A DNA stretch of 64,000 nt from Actinacidiphila bryophytorum (GTDB lineage Bacteria; Actinomycetota; Actinomycetes; Streptomycetales; Streptomycetaceae), in assembly GCF_016916835.1 (NCBI RefSeq), contig NZ_JAFFIX010000009.1, positions 239,202 to 303,201 on the forward strand. Direction: 5' to 3'. Under the pieces are notes generated by a model. That model did not search any database and was not told the origin of the DNA. It saw only the letters and a list, made by a program, of their open reading frames with translations. Position 1 is the first letter of the stretch. Each line of letters opens with the position of its first letter. Positions 34,756 through 42,224 of the stretch are shown here, one piece after another. A program made the position numbers and the translations under genes.

Positions 34756-34797
34756 TCGCTGTCCATGTGCTTCGAAGTTGAAGCACATGGACAGCGA
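34756..34797. promoter_or_regulatory. 42-bp perfect inverted repeat (MarR operator candidate 1)
   Basis: TCGCTGTCCATGTGCTTC (34756-34773) and its exact reverse complement (34780-34797) flank GAAGTT. It begins 15 bp upstream of the oxidoreductase start. Its central GTGCTTC/GAAGCAC resembles operator 2. Confidence 0.75.
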
Positions 34798-34803
34798 TAA
34801 CTC

Positions 34804-34819
34804 GCTTCGAGTTCGAAGC
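34804..34819. promoter_or_regulatory. MarR operator candidate 2
   Basis: GCTTCGA-GT-TCGAAGC is a perfect 7-bp inverted repeat 6 bp beyond operator 1 and shares the GCTTCGA half-site. A third, imperfect palindrome centred on GAATTC lies at 34850-34867, just upstream of the MarR gene. Confidence 0.7.
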
Positions 34820-34881
34820 AAGTGGGTGTGCGGGTGACCCGCGGCACACTGCTGTGAATTCGCAGCAGGTAGCGTGAGGGG

Positions 34882-35397
34882 ATGACCACCGGTGAGCAGG
34901 GCGTCCCGCCACTCGACCCGTCCGAGCTGGGCGCCTACTTCGTGCTCACCGAAGCCGTCAGCCTGCTGCAGTACCAGGTGGAGCAGCAGCTGCGGGCCGA
35001 GGGCGGTATCAGCTACGTCCAGTTCCAGCTGCTGGCCCGCCTCGCCCACCTCGACGGCCCGCTGACCATGACCGAGCTGGCCGACGGCGTCGTCTACAGC
35101 CGCAGCGGCCTGACCTACCAGGCGGGCCTGCTGGAGAAGGCCGGCCTGGTCACCCGCGGCCCCAGCCCCGAGGACGACCGCGTCACCCTCGTCGCCGTCA
35201 CCGCCGACGGCCGCGCCCTCGTCGAACGCGTCCTGCCCGGCCACGTCCAGGTCATCCGCCGCCTGCTGTTCGACCCCCTGACGGACGACGACCTGCACCA
35301 CGTCGCGGACATCATGACCCGCGTCCGCGACCACATGCGAACCCAGCCCCCGCGCTCCGCGGCCCCCCGAAGGTCCCGCAACTCCCCTTCGGCCTAG
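34882..35397 (+). CDS. MarR-family transcriptional regulator
   Basis: A 171-residue regulator. The winged helix (~50-115) has LTMTELADGVVYSRSGLTYQAGLLEKAGLV and wing GPSPEDDRVTLVAVTADG. Dimerisation helices lie at both ends, and a short basic C-terminal tail follows. TAGCGT (34870-34875) lies 6 nt before the ATG, though GAGGGG could also act as a ribosome site. It probably represses itself and the divergent oxidoreductase through the palindromes between them, with release by a phenolic or oxidant ligand. Confidence 0.9.
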   Translation: MTTGEQGVPPLDPSELGAYFVLTEAVSLLQYQVEQQLRAEGGISYVQFQLLARLAHLDGPLTMTELADGVVYSRSGLTYQAGLLEKAGLVTRGPSPEDDRVTLVAVTADGRALVERVLPGHVQVIRRLLFDPLTDDDLHHVADIMTRVRDHMRTQPPRSAAPRRSRNSPSA

Positions 35398-35744
35398 GAG
35401 AGTGCCGCCCGGCCCGGTGAGTCAGTAGAGCGCCTGCCGTGCGGCCGTCCGCAGCCGGTGGCCCCCGTCCCCGGCCCGCGGGAATCCCCCACCCCCCCCG
35501 GGCGTCCGCCTTCCGGTACCAGCGGGTGCCGCGGTGGTGGGGTCACGGGGATTCGTGGGTGACGGTCTCGGCGAGTCGCAGCATCGAGGCTGCGCTGTCG
35601 GAGTCGCGAGGACCTCGCCCGTCCGACGCGCACACTCCCCTCGGCCGCGGCCCGGCTGCGACGGGTGATCGCATCCGGGTCCGGGAGGGCGAGGGCGGCC
35701 AGGGCATACGAGGTGCCGGCGCCCAGGAAGTGACGTCGCTCCAA
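35398..35744 (-). pseudogene. Decayed fragment resembling an XRE-associated regulatory domain
   Basis: Reading leftward from 35744, MERRHFLGAGTSYALAALALPD resembles the start of the C-terminal region found in Streptomyces XRE/TPR regulators (M-x-R-R-x-F-L...ALSAL-x-LPD). After about 40 residues similarity continues only in other frames (a RTGEVLA-like piece, then a frame reading SAASMLRLAETVTHESP before a stop). This suggests frameshifts and truncation. No helix-turn-helix part remains. The call rests on recalled sequence similarity only. Confidence 0.35.
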
Positions 35745-35854
35745 GTCCCCCTCCCAACCGGATGACTGAGGTCACGCTGTTCGCCGGGCAGGTCGTGATC
35801 GGCGGCATCCAGGGATCGCGTGCGGACGTGGCTCGACCGGATTCAGCCAGCGCG

Positions 35855-36937
35855 TCAGGGGGCGTCGGCCCTCACCTTCCACCCCGGGCCTTCCGGCTCG
35901 CCGTACCAGATGTGCCGGCCGGCGGGGGAGGCGGTGATGCCGAAGGCCTCGCGGGGCGGGCTGCCGGTGGGGAAGGCGGACGCCAGGTGTTCGACGGTGT
36001 CCCACAGGCGGTGGGGGCCGGTCTGGCGGGCTTGGCCGGTGGTGTCGGCCAGGGCTGTGGAGCCGTCGTCGGTCCACAGGCCGACTGCGGTGACCGTTCC
36101 GGCGGCGTCCTGCCATGAGCAGGAGTTGTAGCCGGGCAGGGCGAGGGAGAGTGGGAACTTCAGGCGCTCCAGTACGTCGGTCACGGGGACGGTCGTGCGC
36201 TCGGGCGCCTGCTGCCGCAGCGATTCGAAGTCCGGGTCGCTGCCCGGGGTGCGGCGGGGCATGAACAGCGCCGGGATCGGCAGGAAGCGGCCCTCGGCAT
36301 GCCCCGGCTTGGAGACGGTGGCCCGTACGATGCCGAATCCGATCGGGGCGACGATCACCGCGCCTACCGCGGCTTGTTCCAGAAGGGCCGGCTGGATCTC
36401 CCGGAGGGCGGCCGTGGCGATGATCCGGTCGAAGGGCGCCCGTTCGGGGCAGCCGAGGGCGCCGTCCCCGGCCGTCACGTACGGCCGCGTTCCGTACTCG
36501 CCGAGCCGGCGGACGGCGAGGTCCACGAGTCCGGGGTCGACGTCGACGCTCGTCACGTTCTCCGCACCGAGCCGGTGGGCGAGCAGGGCGGCGTTGTACC
36601 CGGTCCCCGTGCCCAGCTCGAACACGGCGTGCCCGCTCTCGGCGCCGAGTGCGTCGAGCATGGCCAGCATCGTGCTCGGCTCGCTGGACGAGGAGCTGGG
36701 GATGCCGCCCGCGTCCAGTTGCGTCGTCAGGGCGGTGTCCGAGTAGACGGCCTCGGCGTAACCGTCGTCCACCGCGGTCACGCGGCGCCACTCCCCCCGG
36801 CCGTCCTGGCGGAAGAACGACGGTACGAAGAGGTGCCGCGGCACCGCCGCGAAGGCATCCCGCCAGGGGCTCGGCCGCCCCCCGCCGATCGTGGCGGCGA
36901 ACCTCGCCCGCAGGCCCGCGGTCGGATCGTCGGTCAT
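35855..36937 (-). CDS. PCMT-like SAM-dependent methyltransferase
   Basis: A 360-residue protein. The N-terminal two thirds match the protein-L-isoaspartate methyltransferase fold: VPRHLFVPSFF, SSSSEPSTMLAMLDAL, the SAM loop VFELGTGTGYNAALLAHRLG (~105-125) and VTSVDVDPGLV. The C-terminal ~130 residues are extra. Similar proteins occur as maturases with ATP-grasp ligases or FxLD-type lanthipeptides; no ATP-grasp, lanthionine synthetase or precursor gene is seen here. It lies beside a DUF397/XRE pair, a common Streptomyces context. The substrate is unknown. Confidence 0.8.
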   Translation of the reverse strand: MTDDPTAGLRARFAATIGGGRPSPWRDAFAAVPRHLFVPSFFRQDGRGEWRRVTAVDDGYAEAVYSDTALTTQLDAGGIPSSSSSEPSTMLAMLDALGAESGHAVFELGTGTGYNAALLAHRLGAENVTSVDVDPGLVDLAVRRLGEYGTRPYVTAGDGALGCPERAPFDRIIATAALREIQPALLEQAAVGAVIVAPIGFGIVRATVSKPGHAEGRFLPIPALFMPRRTPGSDPDFESLRQQAPERTTVPVTDVLERLKFPLSLALPGYNSCSWQDAAGTVTAVGLWTDDGSTALADTTGQARQTGPHRLWDTVEHLASAFPTGSPPREAFGITASPAGRHIWYGEPEGPGWKVRADAP

Positions 36938-36999
36938 GTTGCCTTCCCTCGGCGGGAGTCGGAGCGTCCGCGGGCCTGACCGGCCGCGAGTTGGAGGAG

Positions 37000-37191
37000 C
37001 TAGAGCAGGTGGTCGGCCTTGCCGGACTTGATGTCGGTGATCAAGGCGCGGAGCGCTTCGCGGGAGTCGGTCAGGTAGTGGGACTCCTCGCCGGCTACGG
37101 CGATGTAGGCGTTGCCGTCCGCGTCGGTTCCTATGCGGAAGCAGTTGCTGGCGTCCTGGCAGAACGGGGCTTCCCAGGTGATGTCGGGCAC
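37000..37191 (-). CDS. DUF397 protein
   Basis: A 63-residue DUF397 protein (SNCFRIGTDADGNAYIAVAGEESHYLTDSREALRALI...HLL). These small proteins are encoded beside XRE(DUF5753) regulators and HATPase anti-sigma-like proteins, as at the whiJ locus. Some act as antagonists of the XRE partner. The GTG start lies 11 bp after the XRE stop, so they form an operon. Confidence 0.85.
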   Translation of the reverse strand: MPDITWEAPFCQDASNCFRIGTDADGNAYIAVAGEESHYLTDSREALRALITDIKSGKADHLL

Positions 37192-37202
37192 GGTGGACTC
37201 TC

Positions 37203-38054
37203 CTAGAGCTGGGACGCGATCGCGTTTATGAGGTCGAGGGTCTTTTCCGGCGGGAGGGCGATGCGCTGCATCTCGTCGAGTTGGAGCCGGTACTTGCACA
37301 AGTGCGCCTCGGCGTGGACGAATTCCCCGACCGTCACGCGGTCCGCGAGTGCGGTGTCCAGGCGGGGGACCCGGGCGCGGGCGTAGAGGATGGACTGGCC
37401 TGAGCCGGGGAAGGCGCCGGCCGAGAACGGGATGGCCTGGATCGTGACGTTGTCGCGCTCTGCGGCGGCCACGAGGTGGGTCAGTTGGTCCCGCAGCACC
37501 GTCCGACCCCCGACCTCGGTCCGTAGGGCGCCCTCGTGGACGACGAGTTCGTACGGCGGTGCGTCCGGGCGGTCGATGGCCTGGTGGCGTTGGACGCGGT
37601 GGGCGACCCTGGCCTCGAACTCGGCCTCCGGCAGCGGCGGGATGGCTGCCCGGAAGAGGGCGCGGGCGTAGGCCTCGGTCTGGAACTGGCCGGGCATGTG
37701 GATCATCGTGCTGACCCGCAACCCGTGGGCGTGCCACTCCAGTTCTGCGATGTCGAGGAAGGTCGAGGGCAGGACTTCCCGGTAGTCCTCCCACCAGCCC
37801 TGCACGCGCTCGGCGCACATCGTGGCCAGCGCGTCGATCAGCGCCTGGTCGGTGCACTCGTAGGCGAAGGCGATCCGCCGTACCCGCTCGGGGCTGATGC
37901 CGTGGCGGCCGGCCTCGGTGCTGGAGATGACGGTCCTGTTGGTGTCCAGCAGGGCGGCTGCCTGCTCGGTGGACAGCCCGGCATCCTCCCGCAGCTTGCG
38001 CAGCTCCGCGCCCAGGCGCTGCTGACGTGCGGACGGGTTGCTTCTCGGCGGCAT
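37203..38054 (-). CDS. XRE regulator with DUF5753 (WhiJ-like)
   Basis: A 283-residue protein. The N-terminal helix-turn-helix (~13-70) has LGAELRKLREDAGLSTEQAAALLDTNRTVISSTEAG. The DUF5753 domain (~100-280) has the typical MPGQFQTEAYARALF, RVQRHQAIDR, YELVVHEGALR and VTIQAIPF. WhiJ-type proteins repress development or antibiotic genes until antagonised by their DUF397 partner. The promoter region holds a CGTAGTA/TACTACG palindrome shared with the divergent ATPase gene. Confidence 0.88.
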   Translation of the reverse strand: MPPRSNPSARQQRLGAELRKLREDAGLSTEQAAALLDTNRTVISSTEAGRHGISPERVRRIAFAYECTDQALIDALATMCAERVQGWWEDYREVLPSTFLDIAELEWHAHGLRVSTMIHMPGQFQTEAYARALFRAAIPPLPEAEFEARVAHRVQRHQAIDRPDAPPYELVVHEGALRTEVGGRTVLRDQLTHLVAAAERDNVTIQAIPFSAGAFPGSGQSILYARARVPRLDTALADRVTVGEFVHAEAHLCKYRLQLDEMQRIALPPEKTLDLINAIASQL

Positions 38055-38154
38055 GCGTGTCCTTCCCTCCGTGGGGCTCAGTTTGCCGTGCAGGGAGCAG
38101 CTGGTCCAACGGGCCGTCAGAGAACGGGTGGCACACGTACTCCCAATGCTCTAC

Positions 38155-38175
38155 CGTAGTACGTGCGTTACTACG
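38155..38175. promoter_or_regulatory. Palindrome between XRE and ATPase genes
   Basis: CGTAGTA-CGTGCGT-TACTACG is a perfect 7-bp inverted repeat. An overlapping second one (GTGCG-TTACTA-CGCAC) follows. It lies about 100 bp from each divergent start and is a candidate XRE operator. Confidence 0.6.
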
Positions 38176-38299
38176 CACCGCGGCGCCGGAAGCGCACCGC
38201 GCGGGTGCGCCCGTCCGCCCTGGGACGGGCGCGTTCGCGCCCAGGGCGGCATGCCACCGGCCACTCCACAACACCGCACCCTCGTAAGGGAGTTCCGCC

Positions 38300-38701
38300 A
38301 TGCCCGAGATCCCCGTACTGCCCGCCGTCTGGCGGTTTCCCGCGCATCCCGCTTCCGTCGGGCGGGCGCGGCACGCTGTCGTCGGAGTCGCGCCGCGGCA
38401 GCTGCACGACGAACTGGGGCTGATCGCCAGTGAGCTGGTCACCAACGCCGTACGGCACGGCACCCGGGGCGACGACCTCGTCGAGCTGGTGGTGTGGCCC
38501 GCCGACGGGCACTACTGGCTGGCCGTGTCCGACCCGGGGGACGGGAAGCCGTCGGTGGGGCGGTGGCCGGCGCCCGACGCCGAGTCGGGGCGGGGGCTCG
38601 TGCTGGTGGATGCGCTCGCCGCCGCCTGGGGTGTGGTGCCGCGGGCCTACCGCGGGAAGTCGGTGGTCGCCGGACTCGTGTTCCCGCCTGCGGGGATGTA
38701 G
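38300..38701 (+). CDS. ATP-binding anti-sigma-like protein (HATPase_c_2)
   Basis: A 133-residue RsbW/SpoIIAB-like ATPase. The N box is LIASELVTNAVRHG, the G1 box VSDPGDGKP and the G2 box SGRGLVLVDALAAAWG. In Streptomyces these accompany XRE/DUF397 pairs and may act as anti-sigma kinases or with STAS proteins. It is divergent from the XRE-DUF397 operon. Confidence 0.87.
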   Translation: MPEIPVLPAVWRFPAHPASVGRARHAVVGVAPRQLHDELGLIASELVTNAVRHGTRGDDLVELVVWPADGHYWLAVSDPGDGKPSVGRWPAPDAESGRGLVLVDALAAAWGVVPRAYRGKSVVAGLVFPPAGM

Positions 38702-38756
38702 GTTGCCAGCGCATGTCTCCTGGGGTGGGGGATCGTGAACGATGGGGAGAGCGCCG

Positions 38757-39974
38757 ATGCGCAGGGTGGGTCGTACGGTCAGAGGTATCGCCGCCGCGGC
38801 GGCCGGGGTGTTGCTCGGGGCGCTGGGCGCAGCCGTACCCGCGCACGCGGCCACGGGCTTCTACGCGTGCCCGAGGGGCTACTTCTGCGCGTGGACCGGT
38901 GAAAACGGCACCGGCAGCATGATGAAGACCAACAAGAACATGCCCACGCTGGGGGCCTGGGACAACCGCATCGTGTCGGTGTCCAACCAGACGACCAGCG
39001 TGGTGTGCACGTACACCGACGCCAACTACGTCTACGACGACGGCTATTCGTTCGAGAGGCCGGAGCTTGCGGGGGAGGGCGGCTGGACCGGCGGGACCCC
39101 GGACATCAGCTCGCTGAAGTTCGTCAAGACCGAGCGCGAGTGCGTCGAACCGCCCTACGGCCCCTGGTATTCGCAGAAGAGCGGCGTCAAGGCGGCCTTC
39201 GGGGACCTCGACGGGGACGGCTACGCCGACGTCCTGTCCAGGGACCTGGCCGGGCGGCTGTGGTTCGTGCCCGGGAGCACGGGGGCCGGGCGGCTGCTGG
39301 GCGCCGGGTGGAACGCGATGACCGCCATCACGCGGCACGGCGACTTCGACGGCGACGGACACGAGGACCTGATCGCCACCGACACCGCGGGCAAGATGTG
39401 GCTCTACCCGGTCACGGGCAGCGCGGTCTTCCACACGCGCCGCCTGGTCGGTGCGGGCTGGAACACGATGGCCAAGGTCACGGCGGTCGGCGACCTCACA
39501 GGTGAGGGCTACAACGACCTGCTGGCCACCGACAAGGCCGGCACGCTGTGGCTCTACCCCGGCAACGGGCACGGCAACTTCGGCGCCCGCAAGCTCATCA
39601 GCAGCGGCTGGCAGGTCATGACGGCGCTCACCGGCTCCGGTGACATGAACGGCGACAAGATCGCCGACTTCTTCGCCCGCGACACCAGCGGCAAGCTGTG
39701 GCTGTTCGGCGGCAAGGGGCACGCGACCTTCTACCCGCGCCAGTTGGTCAGCAGCGGCTGGAACGTCTTCGACTCGTTGATCTCCGTGGGCGACACGGAC
39801 GGCGACGGCCGCAACGACCTCAACGGCGTCACCAACAACCGCTATGTGATGGACGGTTACGCGGGCTACCAGGGCTGGCTGCTGCTCTACCGCGGCACCG
39901 GCTCGGGCCGGACCCCGCTGCGCTCGCCCGTGCAGCAGAGCGGCGACTGGTGGGAGCTGAACGGCACCTACTAG
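38757..39974 (+). CDS. Secreted FG-GAP/VCBS repeat protein with N-terminal inhibitor-I36-like domain
   Basis: A 405-residue exported protein. The signal peptide covers ~1-31 (cleavage after AHA). An ~85-residue module follows (GFYACPRGYFCAWTGENGTGSMM...), resembling peptidase-inhibitor family I36 with four or more Cys. Five FG-GAP-like repeats (~135-390) then carry Ca-binding loops such as DLDGDGYAD, DFDGDGHED and DTDGDGRND. It would form a beta-propeller outside the cell. ATG 38757 is preferred over 38742 because GGGGAGAG precedes it at the right distance. The function (adhesion, inhibition or morphogenesis) is unknown. Confidence 0.8.
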   Translation: MRRVGRTVRGIAAAAAGVLLGALGAAVPAHAATGFYACPRGYFCAWTGENGTGSMMKTNKNMPTLGAWDNRIVSVSNQTTSVVCTYTDANYVYDDGYSFERPELAGEGGWTGGTPDISSLKFVKTERECVEPPYGPWYSQKSGVKAAFGDLDGDGYADVLSRDLAGRLWFVPGSTGAGRLLGAGWNAMTAITRHGDFDGDGHEDLIATDTAGKMWLYPVTGSAVFHTRRLVGAGWNTMAKVTAVGDLTGEGYNDLLATDKAGTLWLYPGNGHGNFGARKLISSGWQVMTALTGSGDMNGDKIADFFARDTSGKLWLFGGKGHATFYPRQLVSSGWNVFDSLISVGDTDGDGRNDLNGVTNNRYVMDGYAGYQGWLLLYRGTGSGRTPLRSPVQQSGDWWELNGTY

Positions 39975-39991
39975 GCAGAAGCAGGCGGGCG

Positions 39992-42052
39992 TCAGCCCAC
40001 CGGCAGCGCCGGCGCCTCGTACAGCTCGAACCACGTCGACTTGCCGTCGCCGCGCGGGTCGACGCCCCATGCGTCGGCCAGCTCCTCCAGCAGGAGCAGC
40101 CCCCGGCCGGAGGAGGCCATCTCGCCGGGGGAGCGGCGGTGCGGCATGTCGTCGGAGGAGTCGCCGACGTCGACGTGCAGGCGGCGGGTGCCGGGCATGC
40201 CGGTGACCTGGGCCAGCAGGACGGCGTCGCCGTCGGTGTGGACCAGGACGTTGGTGACGACCTCGGAGACCAGCAGCACCGCAGACTCGACCTGCTCGGG
40301 CGAGGCCCAGTCGTGCAGCAGCGCGCGGATGTCGTCCCGGCAGGAGCGGATCTGGCCGGGGTCGGCCTGGGAGACGGTCAGTATGGTGCGGCGGACCGGG
40401 ACCGCGCAGGTCGGGCCGTCGGGGTCGCGGCGCAGCAGGACCAGGGCGACGTCGTCCTCGCGGCGGTCGGACAGCGGCCCGGGCTCGTGGTGCGAGGCGG
40501 GGCCGTGCACGGTGTGCACGAGGGAGTCGGCCAGGACCTCCAGGTCGTTCGCGGGACCGGCGGCCAGCGCCCTGGACAGCCGCTGCCAGCCGGACTCCAG
40601 GTCGTGGCCGCCGGTCTCGATCAGGCCGTCGGTGCACAGCAGCAGCACTTCTCCGGGCTCCAGGACCATCCTGGTGGTGGGGTAGTCGGCGTCCGGCTCG
40701 ATGCCCAGCGGCAGCCCCACGGCGGTGCGCCGCACGATGGTGGTGCCGTCGCCGAGGCGTATCGCGGGTTCCGGGTGCCCGGCGCGGACCACGTCGAGCG
40801 TGCCGGTCAGCGGGTCGATCTCGGCGTAGAGGCAGGTCGCGAAGCGCATGTCGGAGCCGTGCTCCTCGGCGAGCCCGGCCAGGAAGCGGGAGGTGCGGGA
40901 CAGTACGGCGTCGGGTCCGTGGCCCTCGGCCGCGTACGCCCGCAGCGCGATCCGCAGCTGGCCCATCAGGCCCGCGGCCCGCACGTCGTGGCCCTGGACG
41001 TCGCCGATGACGATCGCGGTACGCCCCGAGGGCAGGGCGATCACGTCGTACCAGTCGCCGCCGACCTGCAGGCCGCCGCCGGTGGGGACGTAGCGGGCCG
41101 CAACCGCCATGCCGCTCACGCCCGGCTTGCGGGCGGGCATCATCGTCTCCTGCAGGCCGTCGGTCAGCGCCCGCTCCGACTCGTGCAGCCCGGCCCTGGA
41201 AAGCGCCTGGCCGAGCATGCGGGCCACGGTGGTCAGGACCGCCCGCTCGTCGGGGGTGAAGGCGACCGGTTCGCGGAAGGCGGCCATCCACGCCCCGATG
41301 GTGGTCCCGGCGACGACCAGCGGCAGGTACGCCCACGACGCCCTCCCGTACGGCCTGACCAGCGGCCAGGTGGCGGGGAAGCGGTCGGCGTACTCCTCGG
41401 GGGAGGCCAGGTAGATCGCGCGGCCGGTGCGGGTCACCTGGGCGGCCGGGTAGTCGGTGGACAGCGTCATGTCGAAGAGCGCGGCGTCTGCGGGGTCCTG
41501 CCCGTGGTGCCCGATGACGGAGAGCCGGTCGCCCTCCACGCCGAAGACGGCCAGGCCGTCGGGCGAGAAACCGGGCATCGACAGGGTCGCCGCGACCCGC
41601 AGCACCTCGGCGGTGGAGTCCGCCTCGGCCAGCGCCCGGCCCGCGTCCAGCAGGAAGGCCTCCCTGGCCCGCCGCCACTCGCCGTCCCCGGCGGCGGCCG
41701 TGGTCGTGGCGGTCGGCACGCCGTGCACCTCGTGCAGGGTGCCGTTGACCAGCTGTCCCTTGGGCGCGGCCCTGGCCCGCAGGGTCCGCAGCACCTTCCC
41801 GTCGTCGCCGACGACCCGCACCACGGACTCGGCGACCGTGCCCTCGGCCGCCGCCAGCGAGACCGCGGCCGACAGCGATACGTAGTCGGCCGCATGCAGA
41901 CAGGCGCGAACCGCGCTGGAGCGGTGCGTGGCGGCTCCCCCTGACAGACCGAGCAGGTGTGCCGCACAACCGTCCACCGTGATGTTGCCGGTGCCCTCGT
42001 CCCACTGCCACAGCCCGTAACCCACCGCAGCGAGGACGTCCTCGGAGTGCAT
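39992..42052 (-). CDS. SpoIIE-type PP2C phosphatase with PAS, GAF and HATPase domains
   Basis: A 686-residue signalling protein. A PAS-like region (~1-110) and a GAF domain (~135-290) precede the PPM/SpoIIE phosphatase (~310-530) with metal sites in GGDWYDVIALPSGRTAIVIGDVQGHD and CTDGLIE...REDDVALVLLR. A C-terminal HATPase_c_2 domain (~545-680) has VSEVVTNVLVHTD and GRGLLLLEELADAWG. The fusion could both phosphorylate and dephosphorylate STAS anti-anti-sigma factors in response to a ligand. Target unknown; a STAS gene lies 7.6 kb away. Confidence 0.9.
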   Translation of the reverse strand: MHSEDVLAAVGYGLWQWDEGTGNITVDGCAAHLLGLSGGAATHRSSAVRACLHAADYVSLSAAVSLAAAEGTVAESVVRVVGDDGKVLRTLRARAAPKGQLVNGTLHEVHGVPTATTTAAAGDGEWRRAREAFLLDAGRALAEADSTAEVLRVAATLSMPGFSPDGLAVFGVEGDRLSVIGHHGQDPADAALFDMTLSTDYPAAQVTRTGRAIYLASPEEYADRFPATWPLVRPYGRASWAYLPLVVAGTTIGAWMAAFREPVAFTPDERAVLTTVARMLGQALSRAGLHESERALTDGLQETMMPARKPGVSGMAVAARYVPTGGGLQVGGDWYDVIALPSGRTAIVIGDVQGHDVRAAGLMGQLRIALRAYAAEGHGPDAVLSRTSRFLAGLAEEHGSDMRFATCLYAEIDPLTGTLDVVRAGHPEPAIRLGDGTTIVRRTAVGLPLGIEPDADYPTTRMVLEPGEVLLLCTDGLIETGGHDLESGWQRLSRALAAGPANDLEVLADSLVHTVHGPASHHEPGPLSDRREDDVALVLLRRDPDGPTCAVPVRRTILTVSQADPGQIRSCRDDIRALLHDWASPEQVESAVLLVSEVVTNVLVHTDGDAVLLAQVTGMPGTRRLHVDVGDSSDDMPHRRSPGEMASSGRGLLLLEELADAWGVDPRGDGKSTWFELYEAPALPVG

Positions 42053-42224
42053 TGCCCCATTTTATGGGGTCTGGGATGCTATAGGCCAATGTGCCGGTCG
42101 GGCGGCCCGCCCCCACCCGGATCCGGGCGGCGGGCCGATACGCGGATGAGGAGGCGCCCCCGGCGCCGGTAGGCTGTGCTGGTTCCCCACCATCGCGACG
42201 ACCTGACGACTTGGACGAACAACG

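Noticed and set aside
35855..38054. Lanthipeptide or ATP-grasp RiPP cluster around the methyltransferase
   Set aside because: No lanthionine synthetase, ATP-grasp ligase, transporter or plausible precursor peptide was found. Only regulatory genes are adjacent.
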